Below, in pieces: positions 33,607 through 45,138 of a stretch of 64,000 nucleotides of DNA (position 1 is the stretch's first letter; every line of letters starts with the position of its first letter). The position numbers were made by a program, and so were the translations under genes. This DNA comes from Kitasatospora sp. MAP12-44 (GTDB lineage: Bacteria; Actinomycetota; Actinomycetes; Streptomycetales; Streptomycetaceae), in contig NZ_JARZAE010000004.1 in assembly GCF_029892095.1 (NCBI RefSeq), forward strand, positions 3,162,001 through 3,226,000, given 5' to 3'. Below the pieces are notes generated by a model. It saw only the letters and a program-made list of their open reading frames with translations. It searched no databases and was not told the origin of the DNA.

Positions 33607-34836
33607 TTATTCTCGCATCTCAGACGGGTGGTCGGCAGCAGGTTTTCGGGTGCCGCCGAGGCCGGCCAGCACCCGCAGCGCCAGCGGGCAGGCCTCGGCC
33701 GGATCCGCGGCGGGTACGTCGGGGGTCAGGCCGGTGCCGTCCGGGGAGCGGCCGGCGGGGGTGTAGTAGCGGCCCACGGTCAGTTCGAGCACCGATCCGT
33801 CGGCCAGCCGGCTGGGCTGCTGCACGGTGCCCTTGCCGAAGGTCCTGGCGCCCACCACCACCGCCCGGCAGCGGTCCTGCAGGGCGCCGGTGAGCAGTTC
33901 GGCGGCGCTCATCGTGCCGCCGTCCACCAGCACCACCAGCGGGGTCAGGGTGTCCCCGCCCGGCTCGGCGGTCAACTCCCTGCGCTCACCGCCGGACTGG
34001 TAGGAGGCGACCGGGCCGCCGTCCAGGAAGACCGACGCGACGGCCACCGCCTCCTCGACCAGGCCGCCCGAGTTGCCCCGCAGATCCAGCACCACACCGG
34101 TCCGCCGGGCCGCCGGCGCGGCGTCCCGCAGGGCGTCGCGGACCTGCGCGCCGACCCCGCTGGTGAACGCCCGCACGGCGATCTGCAGCACCCCGGCGGC
34201 GGGGTGGTCCACGGTGACGTCCTGGGTGGCCAGCAGCGTCCGACACAGCGTCACCGTCCGTGCCTGCCCGCCCGGCGAGCGCAGGCCCAGCCGGACGGCC
34301 GAGCCCGGGAGCGCCGGCAGGCCCCCCGCTGACGGCGTGTCGGCCCGGCCGCGCAGCCGCGCCACCACCTCGGTGACCGGCAGCCGGTCGACGGCCGCGC
34401 CGTCCACCGTGAGCAGCCGGTCGCCGACCCCGACGCCCGCACCGTCGGCCGGCCCGGCCGGCCGCACCCGGGAGACCAGCGTGGCGCCGTCCTCGTCGCG
34501 GTCCACCGAGAGCCCGACACCCAGGTACTCGCCGTCCAGGCCCTGGGTGAACTCGGCGTAGTCCTGCGGGCTGTAGTACGCGGCCCAGCGGTCACCACCG
34601 GCCGCCACCAGCCGCTCGGCCTGCTGCGGCGTGAGCGTCGCAACGCCGTCGGCCGGCGCACCGTCCGCCGAGGAGGCCGAGCGGCTGGTGGCGGCCGAGG
34701 AGGCCGAGGAGGCCCGCCGCACCGCCACCGGAGCCCCGCCACCCCAGGCTCCCGCCGCCGCCCCGCTGAACAGCACCGCGCCGAACACCAGCGAGAGCAC
34801 GGCCCCCTGCCGCGCCCGCCGCACTGTTGCCGCCAT
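33607..34836 (-). CDS. C-terminal processing peptidase (S41, CtpA-like)
   Basis: 409 residues. N-terminal membrane anchor/signal (about 10-32), Ser/Ala-rich linker, PDZ domain (about 95-170; [34 protein letters not shown]) and S41 protease core. The catalytic Ser is in [11 protein letters not shown] and Lys in [12 protein letters not shown]. The enzyme acts outside the membrane, usually on cell-wall hydrolases or misfolded proteins. In this operon (ftsE-ftsX-ctpA-smpB) a link to FtsEX-controlled wall hydrolysis is an attractive inference. ATG at 34836 is the first start that leaves a normal signal; no good ribosome-binding site is seen. Confidence 0.92.
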   Translation of the reverse strand: MAATVRRARQGAVLSLVFGAVLFSGAAAGAWGGGAPVAVRRASSASSAATSRSASSADGAPADGVATLTPQQAERLVAAGGDRWAAYYSPQDYAEFTQGLDGEYLGVGLSVDRDEDGATLVSRVRPAGPADGAGVGVGDRLLTVDGAAVDRLPVTEVVARLRGRADTPSAGGLPALPGSAVRLGLRSPGGQARTVTLCRTLLATQDVTVDHPAAGVLQIAVRAFTSGVGAQVRDALRDAAPAARRTGVVLDLRGNSGGLVEEAVAVASVFLDGGPVASYQSGGERRELTAEPGGDTLTPLVVLVDGGTMSAAELLTGALQDRCRAVVVGARTFGKGTVQQPSRLADGSVLELTVGRYYTPAGRSPDGTGLTPDVPAADPAEACPLALRVLAGLGGTRKPAADHPSEMRE

Positions 34837-34915
34837 GGGACGGGAGTGTAGGCGCCAACTGCACTGCGTGGTCGGGAATCGGCCGAATATCACCGGGAGT
34901 GACGAAAGTGGCCAA

Positions 34916-34940
34916 GGTGGAACAGCAGAGCTGTTTCACC
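34916..34940 (-). terminator. Hairpin after ftsX
   Basis: GGTGGAACAGC pairs with GCTGTTTCACC (one G-U) around an AGA loop, 22 bp past the ftsX stop. It may partly terminate ftsEX transcription before ctpA. Confidence 0.55.
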
Positions 34941-34962
34941 CGGGCCACCGCGGATCGATCGG

Positions 34963-35871
34963 TCAGACCTTCAGGTACTTGCGCAGCGTCAGGAAGGCCG
35001 CGACAGCCGCCATCGCCATACCCGCCACGATCAGCAGCGGGATCACCGCCAGCACCGAGGAGAGCCCGATGAAGTGGATGAACTTCACCTTGTTGGCCAG
35101 CCAGTGCTGCACGCCGTAGTTGCCGATCAGCAGCAGACCGGAGGCCATCACCGCTCCCAGCAGGGCGGCGAACGCCGCCTCGGCGATGAACGGCATCTGC
35201 ACATAGAAGTTGGAGGCGCCGACCAGGCGCATGATGCCGGTCTCCCGTCGTCTGCTGAAGGCCGACACCCGGACGGTGTTGACGATCAGCAGGAGCGCAA
35301 CCGAGAGCATCAGCACCATGATCACGAAGGCTGCCGTCTGCAGACCGTTGAGCAGCCCGAAGAGGTTCTCCAGGATCTGCCGCTGGTCCTCCACCGAGCG
35401 GACGCCCGGTAGACCGGCGGTGGCGCTCTGGATCACGTCGAAGCGCGTCGGGTCGTTCAGCTTCACCCGCCAGGAGGACGGGATCGCGTCGGCCCCGAGC
35501 ACGGACACCAGAGCGGGGTCCGGGTTCATGCTCTTCCAGTTCTTGTACGCCTCCGCCTGGGTCTCGAAGGTGGCGCTCTTCACCAGCGGCATCTTGTCCA
35601 GCGTGGCCTTGACGGCCGCGATCTGGTCGTCGGTGGCCGCCCCGGGGGCGCACTGCGGCGCGGTCTTGGCATCGGCCTTGGTGCAGAAGTAGATGCTCAC
35701 CTCGACCTTGTCGTACCAGTACCCCTTCATGGAGTTGACCTGGTCGCGGACCAGGAGGCTGGCGCCGGCGAGTGCGAGCGAGAGCGCGACACTGACCACG
35801 ACCGCGATGGTCATCGTCAGGTTGCGGCGGAGACCCACACCGATCTCCGACAGAACGAACTGGGCGCGCAT
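34963..35871 (-). CDS. ftsX: Cell division ABC transporter permease FtsX
   Basis: 302 residues. First helix at about 20-42, a large extracellular domain (about 45-170) with two cysteines (FCTKADAKTAPQC) as in other actinobacterial FtsX, then three C-terminal helices (about 180-205, 228-255, 270-292). FtsX with FtsE transmits an ATP-driven signal to extracellular peptidoglycan hydrolases (RipC/NlpC-P60 type). ATG at 35871 has AGGA six bases upstream and lies 57 bp after ftsE. Confidence 0.96.
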   Translation of the reverse strand: MRAQFVLSEIGVGLRRNLTMTIAVVVSVALSLALAGASLLVRDQVNSMKGYWYDKVEVSIYFCTKADAKTAPQCAPGAATDDQIAAVKATLDKMPLVKSATFETQAEAYKNWKSMNPDPALVSVLGADAIPSSWRVKLNDPTRFDVIQSATAGLPGVRSVEDQRQILENLFGLLNGLQTAAFVIMVLMLSVALLLIVNTVRVSAFSRRRETGIMRLVGASNFYVQMPFIAEAAFAALLGAVMASGLLLIGNYGVQHWLANKVKFIHFIGLSSVLAVIPLLIVAGMAMAAVAAFLTLRKYLKV

Positions 35872-35928
35872 TGGTTTTCCTACTCCAAGGTCGGTGCTGG
35901 CGGTCCGGAGGCGACGGCTGGACGGCTG

Positions 35929-36618
35929 CTAGTGCTGGTAGCCGTAGACGCCGCGGGCCTGGTCGCGGACCAGCAGCCCCTTGTCGAGCTCGATCACGCG
36001 CTTGCGCATCTGGTCGACGATGGCCTGGTCGTGCGTGGCCATCAGGACGGTGGTCCCGGTGCGGTTGATGCGGTCCAGCAGCTTCATGATGCCGACCGAG
36101 TTCTGCGGGTCCAGGTTGCCGGTCGGCTCGTCCGCGATCAGCAGCATCGGGCGGTTCACGAAGGCCCGGGCGATCGCGACGCGCTGCTGCTCACCACCGG
36201 AGAGCTCGCCGGGCATCCGGTCCTCCTTGCCGCCGAGGCCGACGAGGTCGAGCACCTCGGGGACCACCTTGTTGATGGCGGACTTGGGCTTGCCGATGAC
36301 CTCCAGCGCGAACGCCACGTTCTGCGCCACGGTCTTGTTCGGCAGCAGGCGGAAGTCCTGGAAGACGCAGCCCAACTGGCGCCGCATGTGCGGGACCTTC
36401 CAGTTGGAGAGCTTGCCCAGGTCCTTGCCCATCACGTGGACCTCGCCCGTGCTGGGGCGCTCCTCGCGCAGGGTCAGGCGCAGGAAGGTGGACTTCCCCG
36501 AGCCGGAGGAACCGACCAGGAAGACGAACTCGCCCTTTTCGATCTCCAGCGAGACGTCCGACAGGGCCGGCCGGTTCTGCTTGGGATAGGTCTTGGAAAC
36601 GTTGTCGAATCTGATCAC
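35929..36618 (-). CDS. ftsE: Cell division ATP-binding protein FtsE
   Basis: 229 residues, a complete ABC ATPase: Walker [10 protein letters not shown] (about 36-44), Q-loop VFQDFRLLP, signature LSGGEQQR, Walker [13 protein letters not shown], and switch His in ATHDQAI. It works with FtsX. The GTG at 36618 gives the conserved start [12 protein letters not shown]; the ribosome-binding site is weak. Upstream is a 484-bp intergenic region shared with a divergent small gene. Confidence 0.97.
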   Translation of the reverse strand: MIRFDNVSKTYPKQNRPALSDVSLEIEKGEFVFLVGSSGSGKSTFLRLTLREERPSTGEVHVMGKDLGKLSNWKVPHMRRQLGCVFQDFRLLPNKTVAQNVAFALEVIGKPKSAINKVVPEVLDLVGLGGKEDRMPGELSGGEQQRVAIARAFVNRPMLLIADEPTGNLDPQNSVGIMKLLDRINRTGTTVLMATHDQAIVDQMRKRVIELDKGLLVRDQARGVYGYQH

Positions 36619-37102
36619 GGCTGCATCACGGAGGCCATCCTAGGTGGAATGGCTGACAGCTCGGGCGAACCACCGTGACCTGATCGTTACTTCAGGCCCG
36701 GAGGCAGTGCCGGCAGCGCCGTTCCTCGGTCGGTCCCGTCCCCCCACATCCGACCGGGGACGGAGGCGGAAGCACCTCTGCGCGCCTCCCCCGGCTTGGG
36801 ACCATACGCGACCCGCGGAGGCCCGCGCATACCTCGCCCATCGAAAAGCTGATGAATTGTCCGCTCTTGGGGAGGAATGACCGGAAAATTAGGAGCCACC
36901 TCACAGCCTGCGAGGTCAATGCGCGGTTTGTTGGCTTATGTGCACATTTCTCCCCGGATTCGCCACTCTGCTTCCCCGACCCCGGGAGCCGGATGCTCCG
37001 GAACCTGGCAGAGTAGAGGGGATAGCTGCGGGCAGCGGAACCAAGAGCCCGCCCGAAGCGTTGGCAGTATTGCGTGGGCAGTAGCAGCAAGGAGGAGATC
37101 GC
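36619..37102. other. 484-bp divergent region upstream of ftsE
   Basis: No gene recognised; long plus-strand frames here run into antisense of prfB and lack coding bias. It carries the ftsE promoter and that of the small zinc-ribbon gene. A 10-bp palindrome ATGTGCACAT (36938-36947) in an AT-rich patch could be an operator. Confidence 0.5.
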
Positions 37103-37297
37103 ATGACGTGCGACCATCTGGTGTGCGCCAACTGCGCCGGCCGCGTGAGCGAGGGCCGCTGCCACGTCTGCCGTGCCTACCGGGCCCGGCACGAGGAGCA
37201 GCACAACCCGTTCGCCTCGATCTCCCCGGTTGCCCTGCTGGCGCTGATCGCAGCCCTGCTGGCCGTGGCGATGATCGCCCGGCAGGCGCTGGCCTGA
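37103..37297 (+). CDS. Tiny zinc-ribbon membrane protein
   Basis: 64 residues. The first 25 residues contain two CxxC knuckles (CANC at 8-11 and CHVC at 20-23) plus C3, forming a likely zinc ribbon. A basic/acidic hinge (YRARHEEQ) and one membrane helix follow (about 43-62). It would sit in the inner membrane with the zinc knuckle in the cytosol. The ribosome-binding site AAGGAGGAG is among the best in the window. It is divergent from ftsE and convergent with prfB. No function is known to me. Confidence 0.78.
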   Translation: MTCDHLVCANCAGRVSEGRCHVCRAYRARHEEQHNPFASISPVALLALIAALLAVAMIARQALA

Positions 37298-37325
37298 GGC
37301 GGCCCCGAAGCACCGTAGACAAGCC

Positions 37326-37359
37326 AGAGGGCCCCGGAAGCACGCTTCCGGGGCCCTCT
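37326..37359. terminator. Bidirectional terminator between the zinc-ribbon gene and prfB
   Basis: AGAGGGCCCCGGAAGC (37326-37341) pairs perfectly with its complement at 37344-37359, 2-base loop. It lies 13 bp past the prfB stop and 28 bp past the small gene. Confidence 0.85.
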
Positions 37360-37371
37360 CGCCATGCCGCT

Positions 37372-38481
37372 CTACTCGGCGGCCTCGCTCTGCTTGCGCC
37401 AGCGGATGCCGGCCTCGATGAAGCCGTCGATGTCGCCGTCGAGCACGGCCTGCGGGTTGTTGACCTCGTGCTCGGTCCGCAGGTCCTTGACCATCTGGTA
37501 CGGGTGCAGCACGTAGGAGCGCATCTGGTTGCCCCAGGAGCTGCCCTCGCCCTTGAGCGAGTCCATCAGGGCCCGCTCCTCCTGGCGTCGCCGCTCCAGC
37601 AGCTTGGCCTGCAGGACGTTCATCGCGGACGCCTTGTTCTGGATCTGCGAGCGCTCGTTCTGGCAGGAGACCACCACGCCGGTCGGCAGGTGGGTGATCC
37701 GGACCGCCGAGTCGGTGGTGTTGACGCCCTGGCCGCCGGGGCCGGAGGCGCGGTACACGTCGATCCGCAGCTCGGTCTCGTCGATGTCCACGTGGTCGCT
37801 CTGCTGGACGACCGGGAGCACCTCGACGCCCGCGAACGAGGTCTGCCGGCGGCCCTGGTTGTCGAACGGCGAGATCCGCACCAGGCGGTGGGTGCCCTGC
37901 TCGACGGAGAGCGTGCCGTAGGCGTACGGGACCTTGACGCTGAAGGTGGCGGACTTGATGCCGGCCTCCTCCGCGTACGAGGTGTCGTAGACCTCGGTCG
38001 GGTAGCCGTGCCGCTCGGCCCAGCGCAGGTACATCCGCATCAGCTGCTCGGCGAAGTCGGCGGCGTCCACGCCACCGGCCTCGGCCCGGATGTTGACCAG
38101 GGCCTCGCGGGCGTCGTACTCACCGGAGAGCAGCGTGCGGACCTCCAGCTCCTCGATCGCCTTCTGCAGCGAGACCAGCTCGGCGTCGGCCTCGGTGCGG
38201 GTGTCCGCGTCGTTCTCGGCCTCGGCGAGCTCGTACATCACGGCCAGGTCCTCGATCCGGCTGCGCAGGGTCTGGACCCGGCGCAGTTCGCCCTGGAGGA
38301 AGGAGAGCCGACTGGTGACCTTCTGCGCATTCGCGAGGTCGTCCCAGAGGTCGGGGGCCCCTGCCTCCTCCTCCAGACGTGCCAGGTCGGCCCGGATCTT
38401 GTCCAGGTCGAGGACGGCCTCGATGGACCCCATGGTCGTTTCGAGGGACTTGAGCGCTTCGGAAGGATCGACGGCTGCCAC
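37372..38481 (-). CDS. prfB: Peptide chain release factor 2
   Basis: 369 residues. Codon-recognition tripeptide SPF in RISPFDNQG and catalytic GGQ in [16 protein letters not shown]. It releases peptides at UGA and UAA stops. The gene is a single uninterrupted frame, so the programmed +1 frameshift used by E. coli prfB is absent, as expected in actinobacteria. GTG at 38481 is the annotated choice; GGAGG is only one base upstream, closer than normal. It lies 9 bp after pkaB. Confidence 0.95.
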   Translation of the reverse strand: MAAVDPSEALKSLETTMGSIEAVLDLDKIRADLARLEEEAGAPDLWDDLANAQKVTSRLSFLQGELRRVQTLRSRIEDLAVMYELAEAENDADTRTEADAELVSLQKAIEELEVRTLLSGEYDAREALVNIRAEAGGVDAADFAEQLMRMYLRWAERHGYPTEVYDTSYAEEAGIKSATFSVKVPYAYGTLSVEQGTHRLVRISPFDNQGRRQTSFAGVEVLPVVQQSDHVDIDETELRIDVYRASGPGGQGVNTTDSAVRITHLPTGVVVSCQNERSQIQNKASAMNVLQAKLLERRRQEERALMDSLKGEGSSWGNQMRSYVLHPYQMVKDLRTEHEVNNPQAVLDGDIDGFIEAGIRWRKQSEAAE

Positions 38482-38490
38482 GCCTCCAGC

Positions 38491-39765
<1,275 letters not shown>

Positions 39766-39960
39766 TGCTGCTCCGTGGGCGGCGGGAGTGTTCCCGATCC
39801 CCCGTCGGGGTTCCGGGAGCGCTCGGTAGGTCGGTGCGTCACCGACCAACCTACGCGTCCCGGCGCCCTCCGAGGCACCTCCCGGGGCCTTCGCCGGGCG
39901 GCACTTGGCGACAAATCTTGTGAAATATCGACAAAGCTGCAAAGCCGGCCGTCGGGTGCG

Positions 39961-39979
39961 GCGTCAGTTCCCCGTGGCG

Positions 39980-39992
<13 letters not shown>
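39961..39992. repeat. 16-bp tandem duplication at the pkaA stop codon
   Basis: GCGTCAGTTCCCCGTG occurs twice in a row (39961-39976, 39977-39992). The second copy contains the pkaA stop codon and last codons. Confidence 0.9.
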
Positions 39993-41938
<1,946 letters not shown>

Positions 41939-42292
41939 CTGGTGCACTCCTCGCCCTGCCGACGCCGCGAGCTTGGGATCAACCGTCTCAGCCCGTATGT
42001 GCGGCAACTCTAACGGTGTCCGTATCACTCCTCATGGGGACGGACGCAGGAGAGGGCCGTCCGGTTGGTCCGACCTGGCGGGATCGGGGGAATTGCGGGT
42101 TGACCTGAGTGCCCGTCGGCTTCACCATGGCGATGATCACAAGATCGTCAAATCCGGTACCGTGCGCGGACTGTCAGCGGCTGGTGGCAGGATGAGAACG
42201 CACTCCTGTGGTCCGGCGGTTGTCCTGTTCCGTGGAGCGGGGTTCCGAAGCCATCAGGCCGTCATCACGAGCAGAGGGGAACCCCGGGCGAG
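41939..42292. other. 354-bp divergent promoter region between pkaA and the FHA-FtsK gene
   Basis: No convincing gene. A 38-codon frame (ATG 42193) overlaps the FtsK start but has little support. The centre (about 41998-42180) is relatively AT-rich and should hold both promoters. Confidence 0.5.
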
Positions 42293-45061
42293 ATGCAGAT
42301 CCGGCTGACGGTCCTCCGGCCCCGCGGCGGCTCGGTCGGCGCCGCGCCCGCCACCGACGTGCTGGTCACCGCACCGGTGGGCACCGCCCTCGGCCTGGTC
42401 GCCGGGGCGCTGGCCGGCGCGGCCGGCGTGCGCGGGCCGCGCAGCGCCACCCATGTGCACCTCTACGCCGGTGCCCAGCGGATCGACGAACGCACCCTGC
42501 TCGGCCACCCCCCGCTGCTGGACGGCGCGGTGCTGGCCCTGAACGAGCCCGACCCGGAGGCCGTCGGGGACGACCACGGCGGGCGCCGCTCCGACGCCGC
42601 CGCCGAGCTGCGGGTGGTCGGCGGCCCCGACGCGGGCGGCGTCCACCACCTGCACGGCCGGCAGATCCGGGTCGGCCGCTCCAGCGAGGCCGACGTCCCG
42701 CTCGACGACCCGGACGTCTCCCGCCTGCACCTCGCCCTGCACCTGGGCACCGACGGCGAGGTCACCGTGCGCGACCTCGGCTCCACCAACGGCACGACGC
42801 TCGACGGCAGGCCGCTGACCGGCGACGAGCTGCCGCTGCCCGAGGGCGCCCTGCTCCGACTGGGCGAGTCCACCCTGGTGCTGGCCCCGCCCCGCCCCGA
42901 GGACGCCCGCGGCACCACCCCGGACGGCCTCGGCCACCTCCAGGTCGCCGCCCCGCCCCGCGCCTCGCACCCCGCCGACCCGCCACCGGACGTCCCCGAG
43001 CCGCCCCCCGCCGGCAGCCCGGGCCGCGCCCGCTCGCTGCTCTCCCGCACGCTGGGCCTCGGCGGCCCGGCCGCCGCCCCCGCGGACGCGGCCCAGCAGC
43101 ACGCCCGGGCGCGTACCCGGCAGGCCGCAGCCCAGCGCGAGCGCTGGCCCGACCCGGCCGCCCTGCTGCTGGAGGCGCTCGACCCCGGCGCCCGGCTCTG
43201 GGAGCGGCTGCCCGCCCACCCCGACACGCTCACCCTGCGCCTGGGCACCGCCGACCTCCCCCAGCCTTCGGCCGGGGGGACCCCCTTGGGCGGCCCCGGC
43301 ACCACCCCCGGCACGGTCCTGCCGGCCGTCCCGGTCACCGTCGACCTGCAGGCCGTCGGCAGCCTCGGCCTGACCGGCCCGCGGTCCCGGCTGAACGGGC
43401 TCGCCCGCGCCCTGGTCGGCCAGCTCGCCGCGCTGCACCCGCCGAGCGGCCTGAGCCTGGTGGTGCTGGGCGCCGACGAGCACCGCGCCGCCGAGGAGCG
43501 GGTCCAGGACTGGGCCTGGTCGCTCTGGCTGCCGCACCTGCGCCCCGGACAGGGCCAGGACTGCCGGCTGCTGATCGGCCTGGACCCCGCGCAGGCCGAG
43601 GATCGGCTGTCCGAGCTGACCGCCCGGCTGGCCGAGGACCAGCCGCTGCCCGCCACCGTCCTGGTGGTGGACGGCGACCCGGGCTCCGAGCGGGCCCGCG
43701 GGCAGCTGGAGCTGCTGGTCCGCCAGGGTCCGGCGGCCGGGATCTTCCCGCTCTGCCTGGCCGAGCGCCCCGAGCAGCTGCCCGCCGGGCTCGGCGCCAC
43801 CGCGGCGGTCACCGGCGAGGTCGCCACCCAGCTGCGCCTCGACCTGCCCGACCCGGACGGCAGCCGGTGCGCGATCGACGAGATCTCGCTGGACGCCGTC
43901 TCGCCCGCCTGGGCCGAACGGCTGGCCCGGGCACTGGCCCCGCTGCGCGAGGCCGCCCCGACGGCCCGCGGCCCGCTGCCGGACGCGCTGCGCCTGCTCG
44001 ACCTGCTCCAGCTGGACACCGTCACCCCCGCCAAGCTCTCGGCTCGCTGGGACGACCTGCCCGCCACCACCGGCACCGCCGCCGCCCTGCTCGGCACCAC
44101 CCGCGACGACCTCTGCACCGTCGACCTGGCCGCCCCCGACCCGGCCGGCCACCAGCACCTGCTGGTCGGCGGAGCGCGCGGCGCGGGCAAGAGCGAGCTG
44201 CTGCGCACCCTGGTAGCCTCGCTCGCGGTCGGCGAGCGCCCCGACCGGCTGAGCGTCCTGCTGATCGAGGGCCGCGGCGCCGGCCTGGCCGGCTGCGCCG
44301 AACTGCCGCACGTCACCGGGCATCTCGACGCCGACGCCGACCCCCGGCAGGCGATGCTCACCGCGGACGCGCTGCTGGAGGAGCTGACCCGCCGCGAGGA
44401 GCTCTTCCAGGGCCGCCCGTTCACCTCCTGGTACGCCGAGCAGGCGCTCACGGCCCGCACCTCCGCGCTGGTCCGCCCGCGGTCCGCCGAGGCGTCCGCG
44501 CCAGTGGCCGCCGCCGGCGCCGGCGCTGTGGCCACCGTCAGCACACTCCCCGCGCTGCCCGCCCGGCTGGTCGTGGTGGTCGACGACTACGACGCGCTGC
44601 TCGCCCCCACCTCGCCGGCCGGCCGGCCGCTGGCCCGCGCGCTGGCCGCGGTGGCCGAGCGCGGCGGACGCCTGGGCGTGCACCTGGTGGTCGCCACCGG
44701 CCGGCCCGACCTGTCCGCGGGCAACGCGGTGGACGATGCGGCGCTGTGGCGGATCGCGCTGCGCACCGACCACCCGTCCGACTCCGACCTGCTGGTCAGC
44801 GTCGACGACGCCGCGGCGGTGCCCGAGGAGAATCCGGGCCGCGGCTATCTGCGCCGCCCGGACGGCGCGGTGCTGGCCTTCCAGACCGCCCGGGTCAGCG
44901 GCCGGATCCCCCGCACCGCCACCCTGCGCCCCACCGTGGTCGCGATAGACCCGGCCCAGCTCGGCACCCCGCCGACCCGCCGCCCGGTGCGTGAGCTGGG
45001 CAACGGCCCGACCGACCTGGCCCTGCTCGCCAGCGCCCTGCAGCGCGCCGCGCAGCCGTAG
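42293..45061 (+). CDS. FHA-domain FtsK/EssC-like ATPase
   Basis: 922 residues. An N-terminal ubiquitin/FHA1-like beta domain (about 1-85) is followed by a canonical FHA domain (about 107-200; IRVGRSSEADV, VSRLHLALH, DLGSTNGTTLDG), which binds phosphothreonine. A Pro/Ala linker and a middle region precede a single FtsK/SpoIIIE-type ATPase: Walker A GGARGAGKSELL (about 625) and Walker B LVVVVDDYD (about 760). EssC/EccC secretion ATPases have this order but also carry membrane helices and two or three ATPase domains; neither is seen here, and no WXG100 gene is nearby. Being divergent from a Thr kinase makes phospho-regulation plausible. Confidence 0.85.
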   Translation: MQIRLTVLRPRGGSVGAAPATDVLVTAPVGTALGLVAGALAGAAGVRGPRSATHVHLYAGAQRIDERTLLGHPPLLDGAVLALNEPDPEAVGDDHGGRRSDAAAELRVVGGPDAGGVHHLHGRQIRVGRSSEADVPLDDPDVSRLHLALHLGTDGEVTVRDLGSTNGTTLDGRPLTGDELPLPEGALLRLGESTLVLAPPRPEDARGTTPDGLGHLQVAAPPRASHPADPPPDVPEPPPAGSPGRARSLLSRTLGLGGPAAAPADAAQQHARARTRQAAAQRERWPDPAALLLEALDPGARLWERLPAHPDTLTLRLGTADLPQPSAGGTPLGGPGTTPGTVLPAVPVTVDLQAVGSLGLTGPRSRLNGLARALVGQLAALHPPSGLSLVVLGADEHRAAEERVQDWAWSLWLPHLRPGQGQDCRLLIGLDPAQAEDRLSELTARLAEDQPLPATVLVVDGDPGSERARGQLELLVRQGPAAGIFPLCLAERPEQLPAGLGATAAVTGEVATQLRLDLPDPDGSRCAIDEISLDAVSPAWAERLARALAPLREAAPTARGPLPDALRLLDLLQLDTVTPAKLSARWDDLPATTGTAAALLGTTRDDLCTVDLAAPDPAGHQHLLVGGARGAGKSELLRTLVASLAVGERPDRLSVLLIEGRGAGLAGCAELPHVTGHLDADADPRQAMLTADALLEELTRREELFQGRPFTSWYAEQALTARTSALVRPRSAEASAPVAAAGAGAVATVSTLPALPARLVVVVDDYDALLAPTSPAGRPLARALAAVAERGGRLGVHLVVATGRPDLSAGNAVDDAALWRIALRTDHPSDSDLLVSVDDAAAVPEENPGRGYLRRPDGAVLAFQTARVSGRIPRTATLRPTVVAIDPAQLGTPPTRRPVRELGNGPTDLALLASALQRAAQP

Positions 45062-45085
45062 GGACCCAGGCGTAGCAACGGGAAA

Positions 45086-45125
45086 CGCCGACGGGACCGC
45101 ACCCGAAGGTGCGGTCCCGTCGGCG
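45086..45125. terminator. Strong bidirectional terminator between FHA-FtsK and glutamate dehydrogenase
   Basis: A perfect 18-bp stem (CGCCGACGGGACCGCACC and its complement) with CGAA loop, 24 bp after the FtsK stop and 13 bp from the end of the convergent dehydrogenase gene. Confidence 0.9.
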
Positions 45126-45138
45126 TCAGCCGTCAGGC

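Noticed and set aside
37372..38481. Possible programmed frameshift in prfB
   Set aside because: The gene is one uninterrupted frame from start to stop, with no internal TGA near codon 25.
42193..42308. 38-codon ORF overlapping the start of the FHA-FtsK gene
   Set aside because: Rare codons, no recognisable domain and only a weak ribosome-binding site; unlike the murA case, no stop/start coupling is present.
42293..45061. Type VII secretion locus
   Set aside because: The FHA-FtsK protein has EssC-like parts, but no WXG100, EccB, EccD or mycosin gene is present in the window.
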